Shown: positions 16,132 through 24,073 of the stretch, one piece after another
Position numbering within the stretch: position 1 is the stretch's first letter
How the letters are laid out: every line of letters starts with the position of its first letter
From: Streptomyces sp. NBC_00259
GTDB lineage: Bacteria; Actinomycetota; Actinomycetes; Streptomycetales; Streptomycetaceae
Direction: 5' to 3'
Length of the DNA stretch: 64,000 bases
Assembly (NCBI RefSeq): GCF_036181745.1
Contig: NZ_CP108080.1
Location: 4,901,501-4,965,500 of the forward strand
Notes under the pieces: generated by a model
Database searches by the model: none
What the model was told of the DNA's origin: nothing
The model's input: only the letters and a program-made list of their open reading frames with translations
Translations under genes and position numbers: made by a program

Positions 16132-16551
16132 GTGAGTACTGCCGAAACCCCGTCCGTGCTGTTCGTCTGCGTCCACAACGCGGGGCGCTCCCAGATGGCC
16201 GCCGCGTTCCTCACCCACCTCGGCGGCGACCGGGTCGACGTCCGCTCGGCGGGCTCCGCCCCTGCCGACACCGTGAACCCCGCCGTGGTCGAGGCCATGG
16301 GCGAAGCGGGCATCGACATCTCCGCCGAGACCCCCAAGGTGTTGACCACCGAGGCGGTACAGGCGTCGGACGTCGTCATCACCATGGGCTGCGGCGACGC
16401 CTGCCCCTACTTCCCCGGCAAGCGCTACCTCGACTGGACGCTCGACGACCCCGCCGGCCAGGGCGTCGACGCCGTACGGCCGATCCGGGACGAGATCGAG
16501 CAGCGCATCCGCGGCCTGCTGGACGAACTCGGCGTCGACGTACGCGGATGA
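16132..16551 (+). CDS. arsC: Arsenate reductase ArsC (LMW-phosphatase type)
   Basis: A 139-residue enzyme with the phosphatase loop Cys13-VHNAG-Arg19-Ser (CX5RS). Cys87 and Cys91 (MGCGDACP) and the general-acid region LDWTLDDPAGQ complete the fold. It reduces arsenate to arsenite; the actinobacterial versions use mycothiol/mycoredoxin or thioredoxin. GTG start with AGGAAG upstream. It is the last gene of the arsR-aquaporin-arsC operon. Confidence 0.93.
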   Translation: MSTAETPSVLFVCVHNAGRSQMAAAFLTHLGGDRVDVRSAGSAPADTVNPAVVEAMGEAGIDISAETPKVLTTEAVQASDVVITMGCGDACPYFPGKRYLDWTLDDPAGQGVDAVRPIRDEIEQRIRGLLDELGVDVRG

Positions 16552-16633
16552 CACCTCGGTGGGCATCCACCGATCCGGCATCGACGACGGCGACGACACC
16601 TCCTTCGAGGTGCGATGGCCTTGCAGACGAACG

Positions 16634-16719
16634 GGGCGGCGCACTCCGACGGGGTGTCGGTGTACGCCGCCCTTGGGTGGGACGAGTTGCGGGAGGCGGC
16701 CCGTAGGCTGCCGCCCTCC
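16634..16719. terminator. Double hairpin between arsC and the exporter operon
   Basis: GGGCGGCG (16634-16641) pairs with CGCCGCCC (16665-16672), with an inner CCGAC/GTCGG stem. A second hairpin (GGAGGCGGC with GCCGCCCTCC) ends at 16719, touching the permease stop. The arrangement fits bidirectional termination of two converging operons. Confidence 0.6.
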
Positions 16720-17504
16720 TACTTCGGATCGCGGTTGAAGACCGACTTGGACCAGACGTAGCCGAGCACCGTGAGGCCCAGGCACCAGGCCACGGCGAGC
16801 CATCCGTTGTGGCCGATCTCGGTGCCGAGCAGCAGGCCGCGCAGGGTCTCGATGGCTGGCGTGAAGGGCTGGTACTCGGCGATCGGCTGGAACCAGCCCG
16901 GCATCGCGTCGACCGGCACGAAGGCGCTCGAGATGAGCGGCAGGACGACCAGCGGCAGCGCGTTGTTGCTCGCCGCCTCGGCGTTCGGGCTGACCATGCC
17001 CATCCCGACCGCGATCCAGGTCAGCGCCAGGGCGACGAGCGCCATCAGCCCGAGCGCCGCCACCCACTCCAGGACGGTGGCGTCCGTGGACCGGAAGCCG
17101 ATGGCCACGGCGACGGCACCGACGAGGACGACACTCATCACCGACTGCAGGACGCTGCCGATGACGTGCCCGATGAGCACGGAGCCTCTGTGGATCGCCA
17201 TCGTGCGGAAGCGGGCGATGATGCCCTCGGTCATGTCGTTGGAGACGGACACCGCCGTCCCGACGACGGTGCCTCCGATGGTCATCATCAGGATGCCCGG
17301 CACGACGTAGGCGATGTACTCGGAACGGTCGCCGCCCCCCATGCCCGCACTCATCACGTCGCCGAAGATGTAGACGAAGAGCAGCAGCAGGACGATCGGG
17401 GTGAGCAGCAGGTTGAGGGTGAGGGAGGGGTAGCGGCGGGCGTGCAGGAGGTTGCGGCGCAGCATGGTGGAGGAGTCGCGTACGGCGAGGGAGAGGGAGC
17501 TCAT
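16719..17504 (-). CDS. DrrB-like ABC transporter permease
   Basis: A 261-residue ABC-2 type permease with six predicted spans (LTLNLLLTPIVLLLLFVYIFGDV, YVVPGILMMTIGGTVVGTAVSVS, and so on) and the family ALGL/NP-type C-terminal region (FVPVDAMPGWFQPIAEYQPFTPAIETLRGLL). It overlaps its ATPase by 4 bp (ATGA). With the partner it should form a homodimeric exporter of the daunorubicin-resistance type; the substrate is unknown. Confidence 0.9.
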   Translation of the reverse strand: MSSLSLAVRDSSTMLRRNLLHARRYPSLTLNLLLTPIVLLLLFVYIFGDVMSAGMGGGDRSEYIAYVVPGILMMTIGGTVVGTAVSVSNDMTEGIIARFRTMAIHRGSVLIGHVIGSVLQSVMSVVLVGAVAVAIGFRSTDATVLEWVAALGLMALVALALTWIAVGMGMVSPNAEAASNNALPLVVLPLISSAFVPVDAMPGWFQPIAEYQPFTPAIETLRGLLLGTEIGHNGWLAVAWCLGLTVLGYVWSKSVFNRDPK

Positions 17505-18463
17505 CGGACGGTCTCCTCGGTCTGGTGGGGGATGTGGGTGGTGTCGGTGAGGGCGAAGAAGACGTCGTCGAGGTCGGGGGTGTGGACGGTCAGTTCGTCG
17601 GCCTCGATGCGGGCCGTGTCGAGGCGGTCGAGGATGGAGCGCAGTTCGCGTTGGCTGCCGTCGCTGGGGATCTGCAGGGCCAGTGCTTCGTCGTCCCGGG
17701 AGGCTTCGCGCAGTGCGGAGGCGGCGGAGCGGTAGGTGGCCGGGTCGGTGAAGCGGAGCCGGACGTGTCCGCCGGGGATGAGCCGCTTGAGTTCCTCGGC
17801 GCTCCCCTCGGCGGCGATCCTGCCGCCGTGGAGTACGGCGATGCGGTCGGCGAGTTCGTCGGCCTCCTCCAGGTACTGGGTGGTGAGGAAGACGGTGACG
17901 CCGCCTGTGACGAGTTCGCGGATGATCTGCCACATGTTGTGGCGGGCGCGGGGGTCGAGGCCGGTGGTCGGCTCGTCGAGGAAGATGATCCGCGGGTTGC
18001 CGACCAGGGTCATGGCGATGTCGAGGCGGCGCTTCATGCCGCCGGAGTAGGTGGACGCGGGCTTCTTCGCCGCCTCGACCAGGTCGAAGCGTTCCAGCAG
18101 TTCGGCGGCGACCCGGCGTCCCTCGCGCTTGGAGAGGTGGTGCAGGTCCGCCATGAGGAGCATGTTCTCCTCGCCGGTGATCAGGCCGTCGACGGCGGAG
18201 AACTGCCCGGTGACACCGATCGCCGCCCGTACGGCCCGCGGGTCGGTGGCCAGGTCGTGGCCGCCGACGCGGAGCTGGCCACTGGCGGGGTCAGGGGAGA
18301 TGAGGGTGGAGAGGATCTTGACGGCGGTGGTCTTGCCGGCGCCGTTCGGCCCGAGCAGGGAGAAGATCGTTCCTTCCGGGACGGCCAGGTCGATGCCGTC
18401 GAGGACGGTCTTGTCGCCGTAGGACTTGCGCAGCCCGTTCGCCGCGATGGCCAGGTCGGTCAT
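17501..18463 (-). CDS. DrrA-like ABC transporter ATPase
   Basis: A 320-residue ATPase: Walker A GPNGAGKTT near residue 40, signature YSGGMKRRLDIA, Walker B IIFLDEPTTGLD, followed by a C-terminal DrrA-type extension ending in LDDVFFALTD. ATG 18463 is the family start; the frame remains open upstream without similarity. It lies 16 bp downstream of the DUF4097 gene and is coupled to the permease, making a three-gene operon. Confidence 0.92.
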   Translation of the reverse strand: MTDLAIAANGLRKSYGDKTVLDGIDLAVPEGTIFSLLGPNGAGKTTAVKILSTLISPDPASGQLRVGGHDLATDPRAVRAAIGVTGQFSAVDGLITGEENMLLMADLHHLSKREGRRVAAELLERFDLVEAAKKPASTYSGGMKRRLDIAMTLVGNPRIIFLDEPTTGLDPRARHNMWQIIRELVTGGVTVFLTTQYLEEADELADRIAVLHGGRIAAEGSAEELKRLIPGGHVRLRFTDPATYRSAASALREASRDDEALALQIPSDGSQRELRSILDRLDTARIEADELTVHTPDLDDVFFALTDTTHIPHQTEETVR

Positions 18464-18479
18464 GAGAGGTGCTCCTTCT

Positions 18480-19151
18480 TCACAGACTGCGGGCGGTGAC
18501 GTCGCCGTAGGCGGTGGTCGCGTGGATGTGCAGGCCGGCGGCGGCGCCGTCGGTGTTCTTGAGCGCGTTGTGGATCCGGCCGTAGGTGGTGCCGGCGTCC
18601 AGGGAGGCGGAGACTCCGTGGGCGGCGCCGACCGAGATCTCACCGTGCTCGGTGCGCAGCGTGACCGTGCCGCGCACCGCCTCGGTGATGTGGATGTCGC
18701 CCTTCTGGGTGCTCATCTCCGCGGGGCCGCCCAGACGGCCGACCGAGATGTCGCCGGCGAGGAGGGTGACGCGGGTGCTGTCGGCCTCGTCGAGCTTGAC
18801 CGTCGCCTGCGCGCCCTCGAAGGCGACGTCACCGAGCCGTCCGACGCCCCGGAACTCGGCGCCGGCCGCCTTCGCCTCGATCCGCGAGCCGGCGGGCAGT
18901 TGGACCGTCACCTCGATGGACCCGGAAGCGCCGAGGATCCGCTTCTTCGCCTCCCGGGTCTTGATCCGCAGGACGCCGTCGCCGTACGCGACTTCGGTCT
19001 GCTCCGCCGCCGCCACGTCGCGGCTCTCGGCGGCGTCCGCGGGCAGGACCTCGACCGTGGTGTCGGCCCGCTCGGCGGCGATGAACCGGATGCGCCCCGC
19101 GGGGATGTCGAGGACGGCGGAGACCGGGGCGGGGGTGTCGAACTTCTGCAT
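18480..19151 (-). CDS. DUF4097 beta-helix-like protein
   Basis: A 223-residue protein made of repeated short beta strands (GDISVGRLGGPAEMSTQKGDIHITEAVRGTVTLRTEHGEISVG), the DUF4097/adhesin-like fold. It has no signal peptide or membrane span. Members are very often encoded next to DrrAB-type transporters, as here, but their function is not established. First gene of the operon; its upstream region contains a TTGCA-rich cluster and a short GCGGGC/GCCCGC hairpin at 19172-19192. Confidence 0.85.
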   Translation of the reverse strand: MQKFDTPAPVSAVLDIPAGRIRFIAAERADTTVEVLPADAAESRDVAAAEQTEVAYGDGVLRIKTREAKKRILGASGSIEVTVQLPAGSRIEAKAAGAEFRGVGRLGDVAFEGAQATVKLDEADSTRVTLLAGDISVGRLGGPAEMSTQKGDIHITEAVRGTVTLRTEHGEISVGAAHGVSASLDAGTTYGRIHNALKNTDGAAAGLHIHATTAYGDVTARSL

Positions 19152-19215
19152 CGTGCTCTCCTTCTTCAGTAGCGGGCGCTCCTTCGGCCCGCTGTTTCTG
19201 ATGAAGGAAAAGCTA

Positions 19216-19341
19216 CGTTGCGTTCATGAATCTGGCAACAGAGTCGTTGCGCATGATTGCTGTTATTGCAGCTAGAAGCCGCTAAATCATTGCAATGGTT
19301 TCGCGCGTAATGCAACGACCCTCATCTCGTGCGTTGCAATG
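19216..19341. promoter_or_regulatory. Cluster of TTGCA-type half-sites upstream of the DUF4097-ABC operon
   Basis: At least six copies of a TTGC(A/G) element in both orientations occur within 126 bp, including CGTTGCG (19216), CGTTGCGC (19245), the palindrome CATTGCAATG (19288-19297), TGCAACG (19311-19317) and GTTGCAATG (19333-19341). The stretch is strikingly AT-rich for the window. It looks like a multi-site operator; the protein that would bind is not evident nearby. Confidence 0.5.
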
Positions 19342-19357
19342 GATGGAGGTGAACGCT

Positions 19358-19486
19358 ATGCCGGACACACCACCGACCACGAAGGAGACCGTGATGTCCG
19401 GGCCCGCGGACCAGGCCCGCGGAGTCGTCCATGCGAAACCCGAAACGACCTCGGGCGGCACTGCCGGGCCGAGTTCAGACCACTGA
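19358..19486 (+). CDS. Possible 42-residue small protein
   Basis: ATG at 19358 preceded by a near-perfect GGAGGTGA ribosome site and by the AT-rich TTGCA region. The product (MPDTPPTTKETVMSGPADQA ...) is hydrophilic, Thr/Pro/Gly-rich, and has no recognisable domain. It could be a small gene, or the start of a larger gene whose remainder is lost. The interval between it and 19597 shows nothing else. Confidence 0.35.
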   Translation: MPDTPPTTKETVMSGPADQARGVVHAKPETTSGGTAGPSSDH

Positions 19487-19596
19487 CGGACAGCCGTCCC
19501 CGTCCCGTCCTCGTCAATGTCGCGGTCCGGGTACCGCTGTGACTGGCTGCTCCCGCTCTGCGGGGCAGGTGTTCATGGCCAGGTGTTCGTGGCTGT

Positions 19597-20250
19597 TCAG
19601 CCAGCGGTCTCGGCCACACCGATCGGACGCGAGTCATCCGGGCTGCCGGGCCGTTGGGCGCCGAGCCGGTGGGCGAGGTCTTCGTCCCCAAGGGGGTACG
19701 GGCGTTCCTGGGGCAGCAGTCGGGCGGCGGAGTCCAGGTCACCACCGCTCACGAGGGCGTGGATCTCGTGGGCCAGTGGGGTCACGTCGCGGATGGAGAC
19801 CGTCCACTCGTCGGCGTAGCGTCGTACGGCCTCACCGGAGAGGCCGAGTTGCAGGGACCGGTACGGCAGGGGCTGCAGGCGCAGGTCCCGCTCGGGGTCC
19901 CACTGTGCGCGAGTGGGTGCACGCTTCAACTGACGTTGCCAGGTGGCCCGGTCGGGATGCACCCCGCGGACGTAGCCCGACAGGCACGCGTGGCGCAGCG
20001 CCCACTCGAAGCCGTCACGGCCGATCTCGACGGCGAGGACGGTCTCCTGCCCCGCTTTCGTGCCCCAGCCGCAGCGGTACATCATCCACAGGAACGACGG
20101 CTTGATCCACGTCATCCTGTCCCGTTTCCACGCGGCAGGGAAACGGCCCTCCCGGGCGGCGGGCTGACCGATTTCCGGGCGGTACGCCTGGTAGACGGTG
20201 ATCGTGGAGTCCGAGTAGGCCGCACGGATCCCGCGCTGCGGTTCTTCCAT
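19597..20250 (-). CDS. DUF4291 family protein
   Basis: A 217-residue protein of the DUF4291 family (IRAAYSDSTITVYQAYRPEIG ... RMTWIKPSFLWMMYRCGWG ... QWDPERDLR). It is rich in conserved Trp, Arg and Tyr, which suggests nucleic-acid or nucleotide binding, but no function is established. ATG 20250 fits the family start; the frame is open upstream. It is divergent from msrA with 191 bp between the starts. Confidence 0.85.
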   Translation of the reverse strand: MEEPQRGIRAAYSDSTITVYQAYRPEIGQPAAREGRFPAAWKRDRMTWIKPSFLWMMYRCGWGTKAGQETVLAVEIGRDGFEWALRHACLSGYVRGVHPDRATWQRQLKRAPTRAQWDPERDLRLQPLPYRSLQLGLSGEAVRRYADEWTVSIRDVTPLAHEIHALVSGGDLDSAARLLPQERPYPLGDEDLAHRLGAQRPGSPDDSRPIGVAETAG

Positions 20251-20441
20251 GGCGTACAGCGTGGGGTCGGCCGGTTCAGGCGGCCACTGATTTTCGACCG
20301 CCGACCACTGCGACGCAGAGCACCCCGCCCGTGCGGAATCGCGTGGCAGCCTCTCGTGTTGCAGCAGGTGCGTGAGGGATGCCGGTGGTGTGTGAACCGA
20401 GCAGCCCGAGCGACCGAGCCGACACATATTGGAGGGCTGTA

Positions 20442-20954
20442 ATGGCGTCGCAGACGCAGAGGGCCGTGCTCGCGGGCGGATGCTTCTGGGGGATGCAGGA
20501 CCTGATCCGCCGGCTCCCGGGGGTGACGGCGACCCGGGTCGGATACACCGGGGGTGATGTGCCGAACGCGACGTACCGTAACCACGGCACGCACGCGGAG
20601 GCCATCGAGATCCTTTTCGACCCCGAGAAGACCGACTTCCGCGCGATCCTGGAGCTCTTCTTCCAGATCCACGACCCGAGCACCAAGAACCGCCAGGGCA
20701 ACGACATGGGCCTCAGCTACCGCTCGGCGATCTACTACGTGGACGACGAGCAGAAGCGGGTCGCCGAGGACACGATCGCGGATGTGGACGCCTCCGGACT
20801 GTGGCCGGGCAAGGTCGTCACCGAGGTCGAGCCGGTCGGCCCCTTCTGGGAGGCCGAACCCGAGCACCAGGACTACCTGGAGCGTTACCCGGACGGATAC
20901 ACCTGCCACTTCCCGCGTCCGGGATGGCGGCTGCCTGCCCGCACGGAGGGCTGA
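20442..20954 (+). CDS. msrA: Peptide methionine sulfoxide reductase MsrA (first copy)
   Basis: A 170-residue MsrA. The nucleophile Cys14 is in GGCFWGM, followed by RVGYTGGDVPNATYRNHGTHAEAIEI and NRQGNDMGLSYRSAIY. It reduces the S-epimer of methionine sulfoxide in proteins. The C-terminal resolving cysteine pair of the other copy in this window is replaced by a single Cys in YTCHFPRPGW, so the recycling chemistry probably differs. ATG 20442 is preceded by GGAGGGC. The two msrA products are only distantly similar, so this is not a recent duplication. Confidence 0.93.
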   Translation: MASQTQRAVLAGGCFWGMQDLIRRLPGVTATRVGYTGGDVPNATYRNHGTHAEAIEILFDPEKTDFRAILELFFQIHDPSTKNRQGNDMGLSYRSAIYYVDDEQKRVAEDTIADVDASGLWPGKVVTEVEPVGPFWEAEPEHQDYLERYPDGYTCHFPRPGWRLPARTEG

Positions 20955-21098
20955 CCGGCGCGACGCGGCCCGGCCGCGGGCGCAGGCCGGCCCGGCGGGG
21001 TCCGCGCCGGTCCGTGCTTGCGCTCCGCGGGGCCGGTGGTGCCCCGCGGTGGATGACGGGTCTCAGCCGCCGGCTCTGGTTCGCCGACTCGGGGATGC

Positions 21099-21527
21099 TC
21101 AGTCGAGACAGAACTCGTTGCCCTCGATGTCCTGCATCGGGATGCACGCGTCATTGCCGTCATACAGCGTTCGCACGTGTACCGCGCCGAGCGGGACCAG
21201 TCGTGCGCATTCGGCCTCAAGTGCGGCGAGGCGCTCTTCACCCACGAGTCCGGTGGCGACCCGCACGTCGAGATGCAGCCGGTTCTTGGCGGCTTTCCCT
21301 TCGGGGACGCGCTGGAAGTACAGTCGCGGGCCCACACCCGACGGATCACTGCAGGCGAACCATGAATCCCGCTGCTCAGGTGGCTGCGAGCACGTGAAGT
21401 CGTCCCAAGTGGCAAACCCCTCCGGTGGCGGCGGCACGACGTACCCCAACACCTCGCACCAGAAACGAGCGAGGCGCTCAGGTTCTGCGCAGTCGAAGGT
21501 GACTTGGAACTGCTTGATCGCGGACAT
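21099..21527 (-). CDS. VOC (glyoxalase-like) superfamily protein
   Basis: A 142-residue single VOC module pair: FQVTFDCAEPERLARFWCEVLGYV in the first half and RLHLDVRV ... MQDIEGNEFCLD in the second. Both halves keep the beta-alpha-beta-beta-beta pattern, with candidate metal ligands on the strands. Members include glyoxalases, dioxygenases and antibiotic-binding proteins; the substrate cannot be assigned. The GNEFC ending is typical of the glyoxalase-like group. Confidence 0.85.
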   Translation of the reverse strand: MSAIKQFQVTFDCAEPERLARFWCEVLGYVVPPPPEGFATWDDFTCSQPPEQRDSWFACSDPSGVGPRLYFQRVPEGKAAKNRLHLDVRVATGLVGEERLAALEAECARLVPLGAVHVRTLYDGNDACIPMQDIEGNEFCLD

Positions 21528-21638
21528 CGGCGCACCCTAGCAGGGGCTCTGTTGCTCATTTCCCGGTGTGGAACCACATGTTGTCGGGAGGACGGCCCTT
21601 GCGAGCGATGCATTGGCTGGGCGCTGCCATCGTAGGGA

Positions 21639-21826
21639 TGTCTCACGTGACCTGAGTCAGTCGAAGAGGGCGATGAGTCCGTTGACCCAGATCGCGAGGA
21701 ACGCAAGGACTGTTACCAGGCATCCAGCCCCTGCCAGACAGCCGGGGAACGAGCTTCCTCTGCTGTCTTCCTTCGAGCCGGACGGCACCGTGTCCCAGTC
21801 GACGGGGCGTCCCACGGCTTCCGAGC
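21639..21826. repeat. 188-bp direct repeat, copy 1
   Basis: Identical to 23241-23428 except for one A/G difference near the left end. Identity stops abruptly at both edges (after TTCCGAGC on the right). The two copies flank 1.4 kb of accessory sequence. Confidence 0.95.
21657..21826 (-). pseudogene. Truncated copy of the DUF6584 gene (3' end only)
   Basis: Encodes, without change, the last 57 or so residues of the protein at 23259-23792 (EAVGRPVDWDTVPSG ... ending in a membrane-like CLVTVLAFLAIWVNGLIALFD). The upstream frame then runs into unrelated sequence, so the N-terminal two thirds are missing. It arises from the 188-bp duplication. Confidence 0.85.
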
Positions 21827-21885
21827 GGGCCGGCGCCCCGGACCAGGCAGGAGACCAACCCCTCTCCACCGCCCTGAGTTGATCC

Positions 21886-22215
21886 TCAGTGCTGGACCAC
21901 GACGCAGGTGAGCGTCGTGCTGCCTGACTTGACGACGAATTGGGACCCGCTGAGGCCGCCGATGTCAAACCTGCCCCCTTCGTCCGTTGGGACGGTGTCC
22001 GAACTGGACCCCGAGTAGGTCACCTTCGTGCCGCCAGGGAATCCCTCACCCCAGAGGTGATACTTGCCGTTCGACTCTCTTTCGACATTGCACGTCGCGC
22101 TGGGTGCGGCGCCGGGCGCTGTGGTGGTCGACGCGTATGCGGCGACCGCAGGGCCCAGCGCGAGCGCGGGGACGATCAGGGATGCGAATGCTGCGAGACG
22201 ACGATTTCGGTTCAT
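21886..22215 (-). CDS. Small secreted protein
   Basis: A 109-residue protein with a signal peptide (MNRNRRLAAFASLIVPALALGP, cleavage near AYAS) and a mature part of about 80 residues with two Cys (TCNVERES ... LTCVVVQ) that could form one disulfide. The mature region contains a short beta-sandwich-like pattern (GEGFPGGTKVTYSG). The ATG is preceded by GGGAGGT. It lies inside the segment flanked by the 188-bp repeats. No family recognised. The gap 22216-22548 upstream shows no convincing gene. Confidence 0.7.
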   Translation of the reverse strand: MNRNRRLAAFASLIVPALALGPAVAAYASTTTAPGAAPSATCNVERESNGKYHLWGEGFPGGTKVTYSGSSSDTVPTDEGGRFDIGGLSGSQFVVKSGSTTLTCVVVQH

Positions 22216-22548
22216 CGTTCTACCTCCCTTGGGGCGACCAGATGGGCCGGTCGAGGGTGACAGCACCGTCACCGGCGGTATCGGTCGCACAGGACGCCGA
22301 TGAGTAAAGCCTCACTCCGCTCCACGGTGGGTACATCACCCCGCATGGGCGATATGTCCGGCTTGTTCATCGACGTGTTTTCCGTGGGGATGCGAGCCAC
22401 CGTGTCGTCCTTGAGTCGGGCAGCCGGTCCGCCGCTGTACAGCAACGAAATACAGCAACCCCAGTAACCGCCCGGGTCGGGAGCACCTCTCCAGAGCCTT
22501 GACGCCACCGGAGCGACCATCGCCGAGCGATCCGGCTTGAGCTACGGA

Positions 22549-22815
22549 TCAGAAGGGTCGAGGGACCCCGTGAGCTCCGAGCGCATCGATGTAACGCTGA
22601 AGCTTCGAGCTCAGCTCAGCCTGAAGGAGGCTTGCCGCGTGTCGAGCTGCCTCCAGGTCGCCGGCGGTGCACAGGTCGACCAGCTCGGCCACGTCCGACC
22701 GGAGAATGCTGAGAGTGTCGCCCTGGATCAAGACTCCGGGGAAGCGGCGACCTGGAAGGCGGACCATCGCGTCGTTGCCGCCGTCGGTGAACAGCTCGGC
22801 CTCTACCCGTTCCAT
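22549..22815 (-). CDS. DUF6959-like small protein
   Basis: An 88-residue protein (MERVEAELFTDGGNDAMVRL, then PGRRFPGVLIQGDTLSILRSDVAE, then a helical C-terminus). I recall this pattern from small Streptomyces proteins grouped as DUF6959; function unknown. The start chosen has GAGGGG upstream. It sits within the repeat-flanked accessory segment. Confidence 0.65.
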   Translation of the reverse strand: MERVEAELFTDGGNDAMVRLPGRRFPGVLIQGDTLSILRSDVAELVDLCTAGDLEAARHAASLLQAELSSKLQRYIDALGAHGVPRPF

Positions 22816-23240
22816 CGGAGCCCCTCGTCTCAGTTTCCGTCTCATTCAGCGTGGTTCACGACGGTTCAGGCCAGGACCGGAGAAGGTACCCCACGGGCTG
22901 CGAGCCGCCGCAGCCTGCCCTACCCAATCGAGCAACCGCCCGTACCAGTGTTGCCACGTCATGAGCCGCTGCCGCCGGCAGCACCACGCGCAGACTCCCG
23001 CCGTCCGCAGCTGTACTTGCCTGACTCCTCGGTCGGGTCCGGGTCCGGGTCCAGCCCGGTCGGGCAGGACGCTCCCGAGTTGGTTTCGATTAGCTTGACG
23101 CCCGTCCCGGCAAACCTGCGCTGCCATGTGCCTCGTCCCGGGAGGGCGGTTGGTCGTCGAGCATCACCAGGCGGTGGGTGAAGAACGACTGTCTCCACCG
23201 TGGCGGCTACCTCCGGGCCTTAGCCGCCCACTCGATGTCC
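22816..23240. other. Gap with no supportable gene
   Basis: About 425 bp between the DUF6959-like gene and repeat copy 2. Several short frames exist on the minus strand but none has a ribosome site, consistent codon bias or family resemblance. A GGGTCC(G) microrepeat lies near 23032-23055. Probably decayed accessory sequence. Confidence 0.5.
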
Positions 23241-23428
23241 TGTCTCGCGTGACCTGAGTCAGTCGAAGAGGGCGATGAGTCCGTTGACCCAGATCGCGAG
23301 GAACGCAAGGACTGTTACCAGGCATCCAGCCCCTGCCAGACAGCCGGGGAACGAGCTTCCTCTGCTGTCTTCCTTCGAGCCGGACGGCACCGTGTCCCAG
23401 TCGACGGGGCGTCCCACGGCTTCCGAGC
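23241..23428. repeat. 188-bp direct repeat, copy 2
   Basis: Second copy of 21639-21826; here it is the 3' part of an intact reading frame, so this is probably the parental copy. Confidence 0.95.
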
Positions 23429-23792
23429 AGGCTGCTCGTACTGCTGCTAGTTGCTCTCTGGCGAATGCCGTTCGGGCAAGCGACTCAGGACCACGCCAGG
23501 CAAGTGCGTGCATGCGCTGCTGAGCCGTGCGGTACCTCGCCTCGAAGGCCTCGGTCTCAGCTGCGTTTTGGTCCTCTTCGAGGTACGTCCAACGGCCGGC
23601 TTCCGCGTGCTCTCCGTACAGGCGGTAGACCTCGGCCAGGCGGCGACGAAGCATCAGGTCGTTCGGGAAGGACGACACCAGTCCACGCAGACGCTGGCGC
23701 GCGACGGGAACCCGGCCGGCAGTCAGATCTGCATCGACTCGGGCAAGGGTGTCTCTCAACGGCATGGGTGCATGATCGGGTACTGCAGCCAC
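23259..23792 (-). CDS. DUF6584-like protein with C-terminal membrane anchor
   Basis: A 177-residue protein. Residues 10-120 are helical and TPR-like (TLARVDADLTAGRVPVARQRLRGLVSSFPNDLMLRRRLAEVYRLYG), followed by a linker with EAVGRPVDWDTVPSG and a C-terminal hydrophobic span (GCLVTVLAFLAIWVNGLIALF). The domain is common in Streptomyces as small proteins of unknown role. GTG 23792 or ATG 23765 could be the start; neither has a good ribosome site. Confidence 0.7.
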   Translation of the reverse strand: MAAVPDHAPMPLRDTLARVDADLTAGRVPVARQRLRGLVSSFPNDLMLRRRLAEVYRLYGEHAEAGRWTYLEEDQNAAETEAFEARYRTAQQRMHALAWRGPESLARTAFAREQLAAVRAACSEAVGRPVDWDTVPSGSKEDSRGSSFPGCLAGAGCLVTVLAFLAIWVNGLIALFD

Positions 23793-23924
23793 TGCCGTCG
23801 ACCTGGTTTCCTCGCTCAGTAAGTCGCCTGTTGTGGTTGCCCAGGATCGCGCTGGGCGTCGGTGTACGGCGTGCTTGCGAGCGGCCGCGTGTCGTGGCCG
23901 CAGACCGGAGAATCCCTCTTCCTC

Positions 23925-24072
23925 CTGCGTTGTAGCCGTTCAGGTACGACACGTAGTCGCCGCAGGAGGTGTCCAAGCCGTACGTGCCGGGCCGTGTCCG
24001 GATCAGCCCCGAGTGCTCTCTGAAGCCGAACTCGCCGATACGGCGATCTCCGAACACGGACACCGGCGTGTG
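23925..24072 (-). pseudogene. Orphan coding-like fragment
   Basis: On the minus strand a 50-codon stretch reads HTPVSVFGDRRIGEFGF ... TYGLDTSCGDYVSYLNGYN with strong GC3 and protein-like composition, then degenerates. It has no start of its own; upstream it runs into the msrA gene in another frame. It looks like the C-terminal remnant of a lost gene. The family is not recognised. Confidence 0.35.
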
Positions 24073-24073
24073 G

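Noticed and set aside
17505..17933. N-terminal extension of the first DrrB-like permease
   Set aside because: Extension is His/Arg/Pro-rich and lies in the wrong frame of the ATPase gene; the ATGA overlap gives the true start at 17504.
21540..21640. Possible transposase remnant before repeat copy 1
   Set aside because: Short frames there have no recognisable transposase motif; too little to support.
21639..23428. Insertion sequence or transposon for the 188-bp repeats
   Set aside because: No transposase frame, no terminal inverted repeats and no target-site duplication were seen; the repeat is part of a coding gene.
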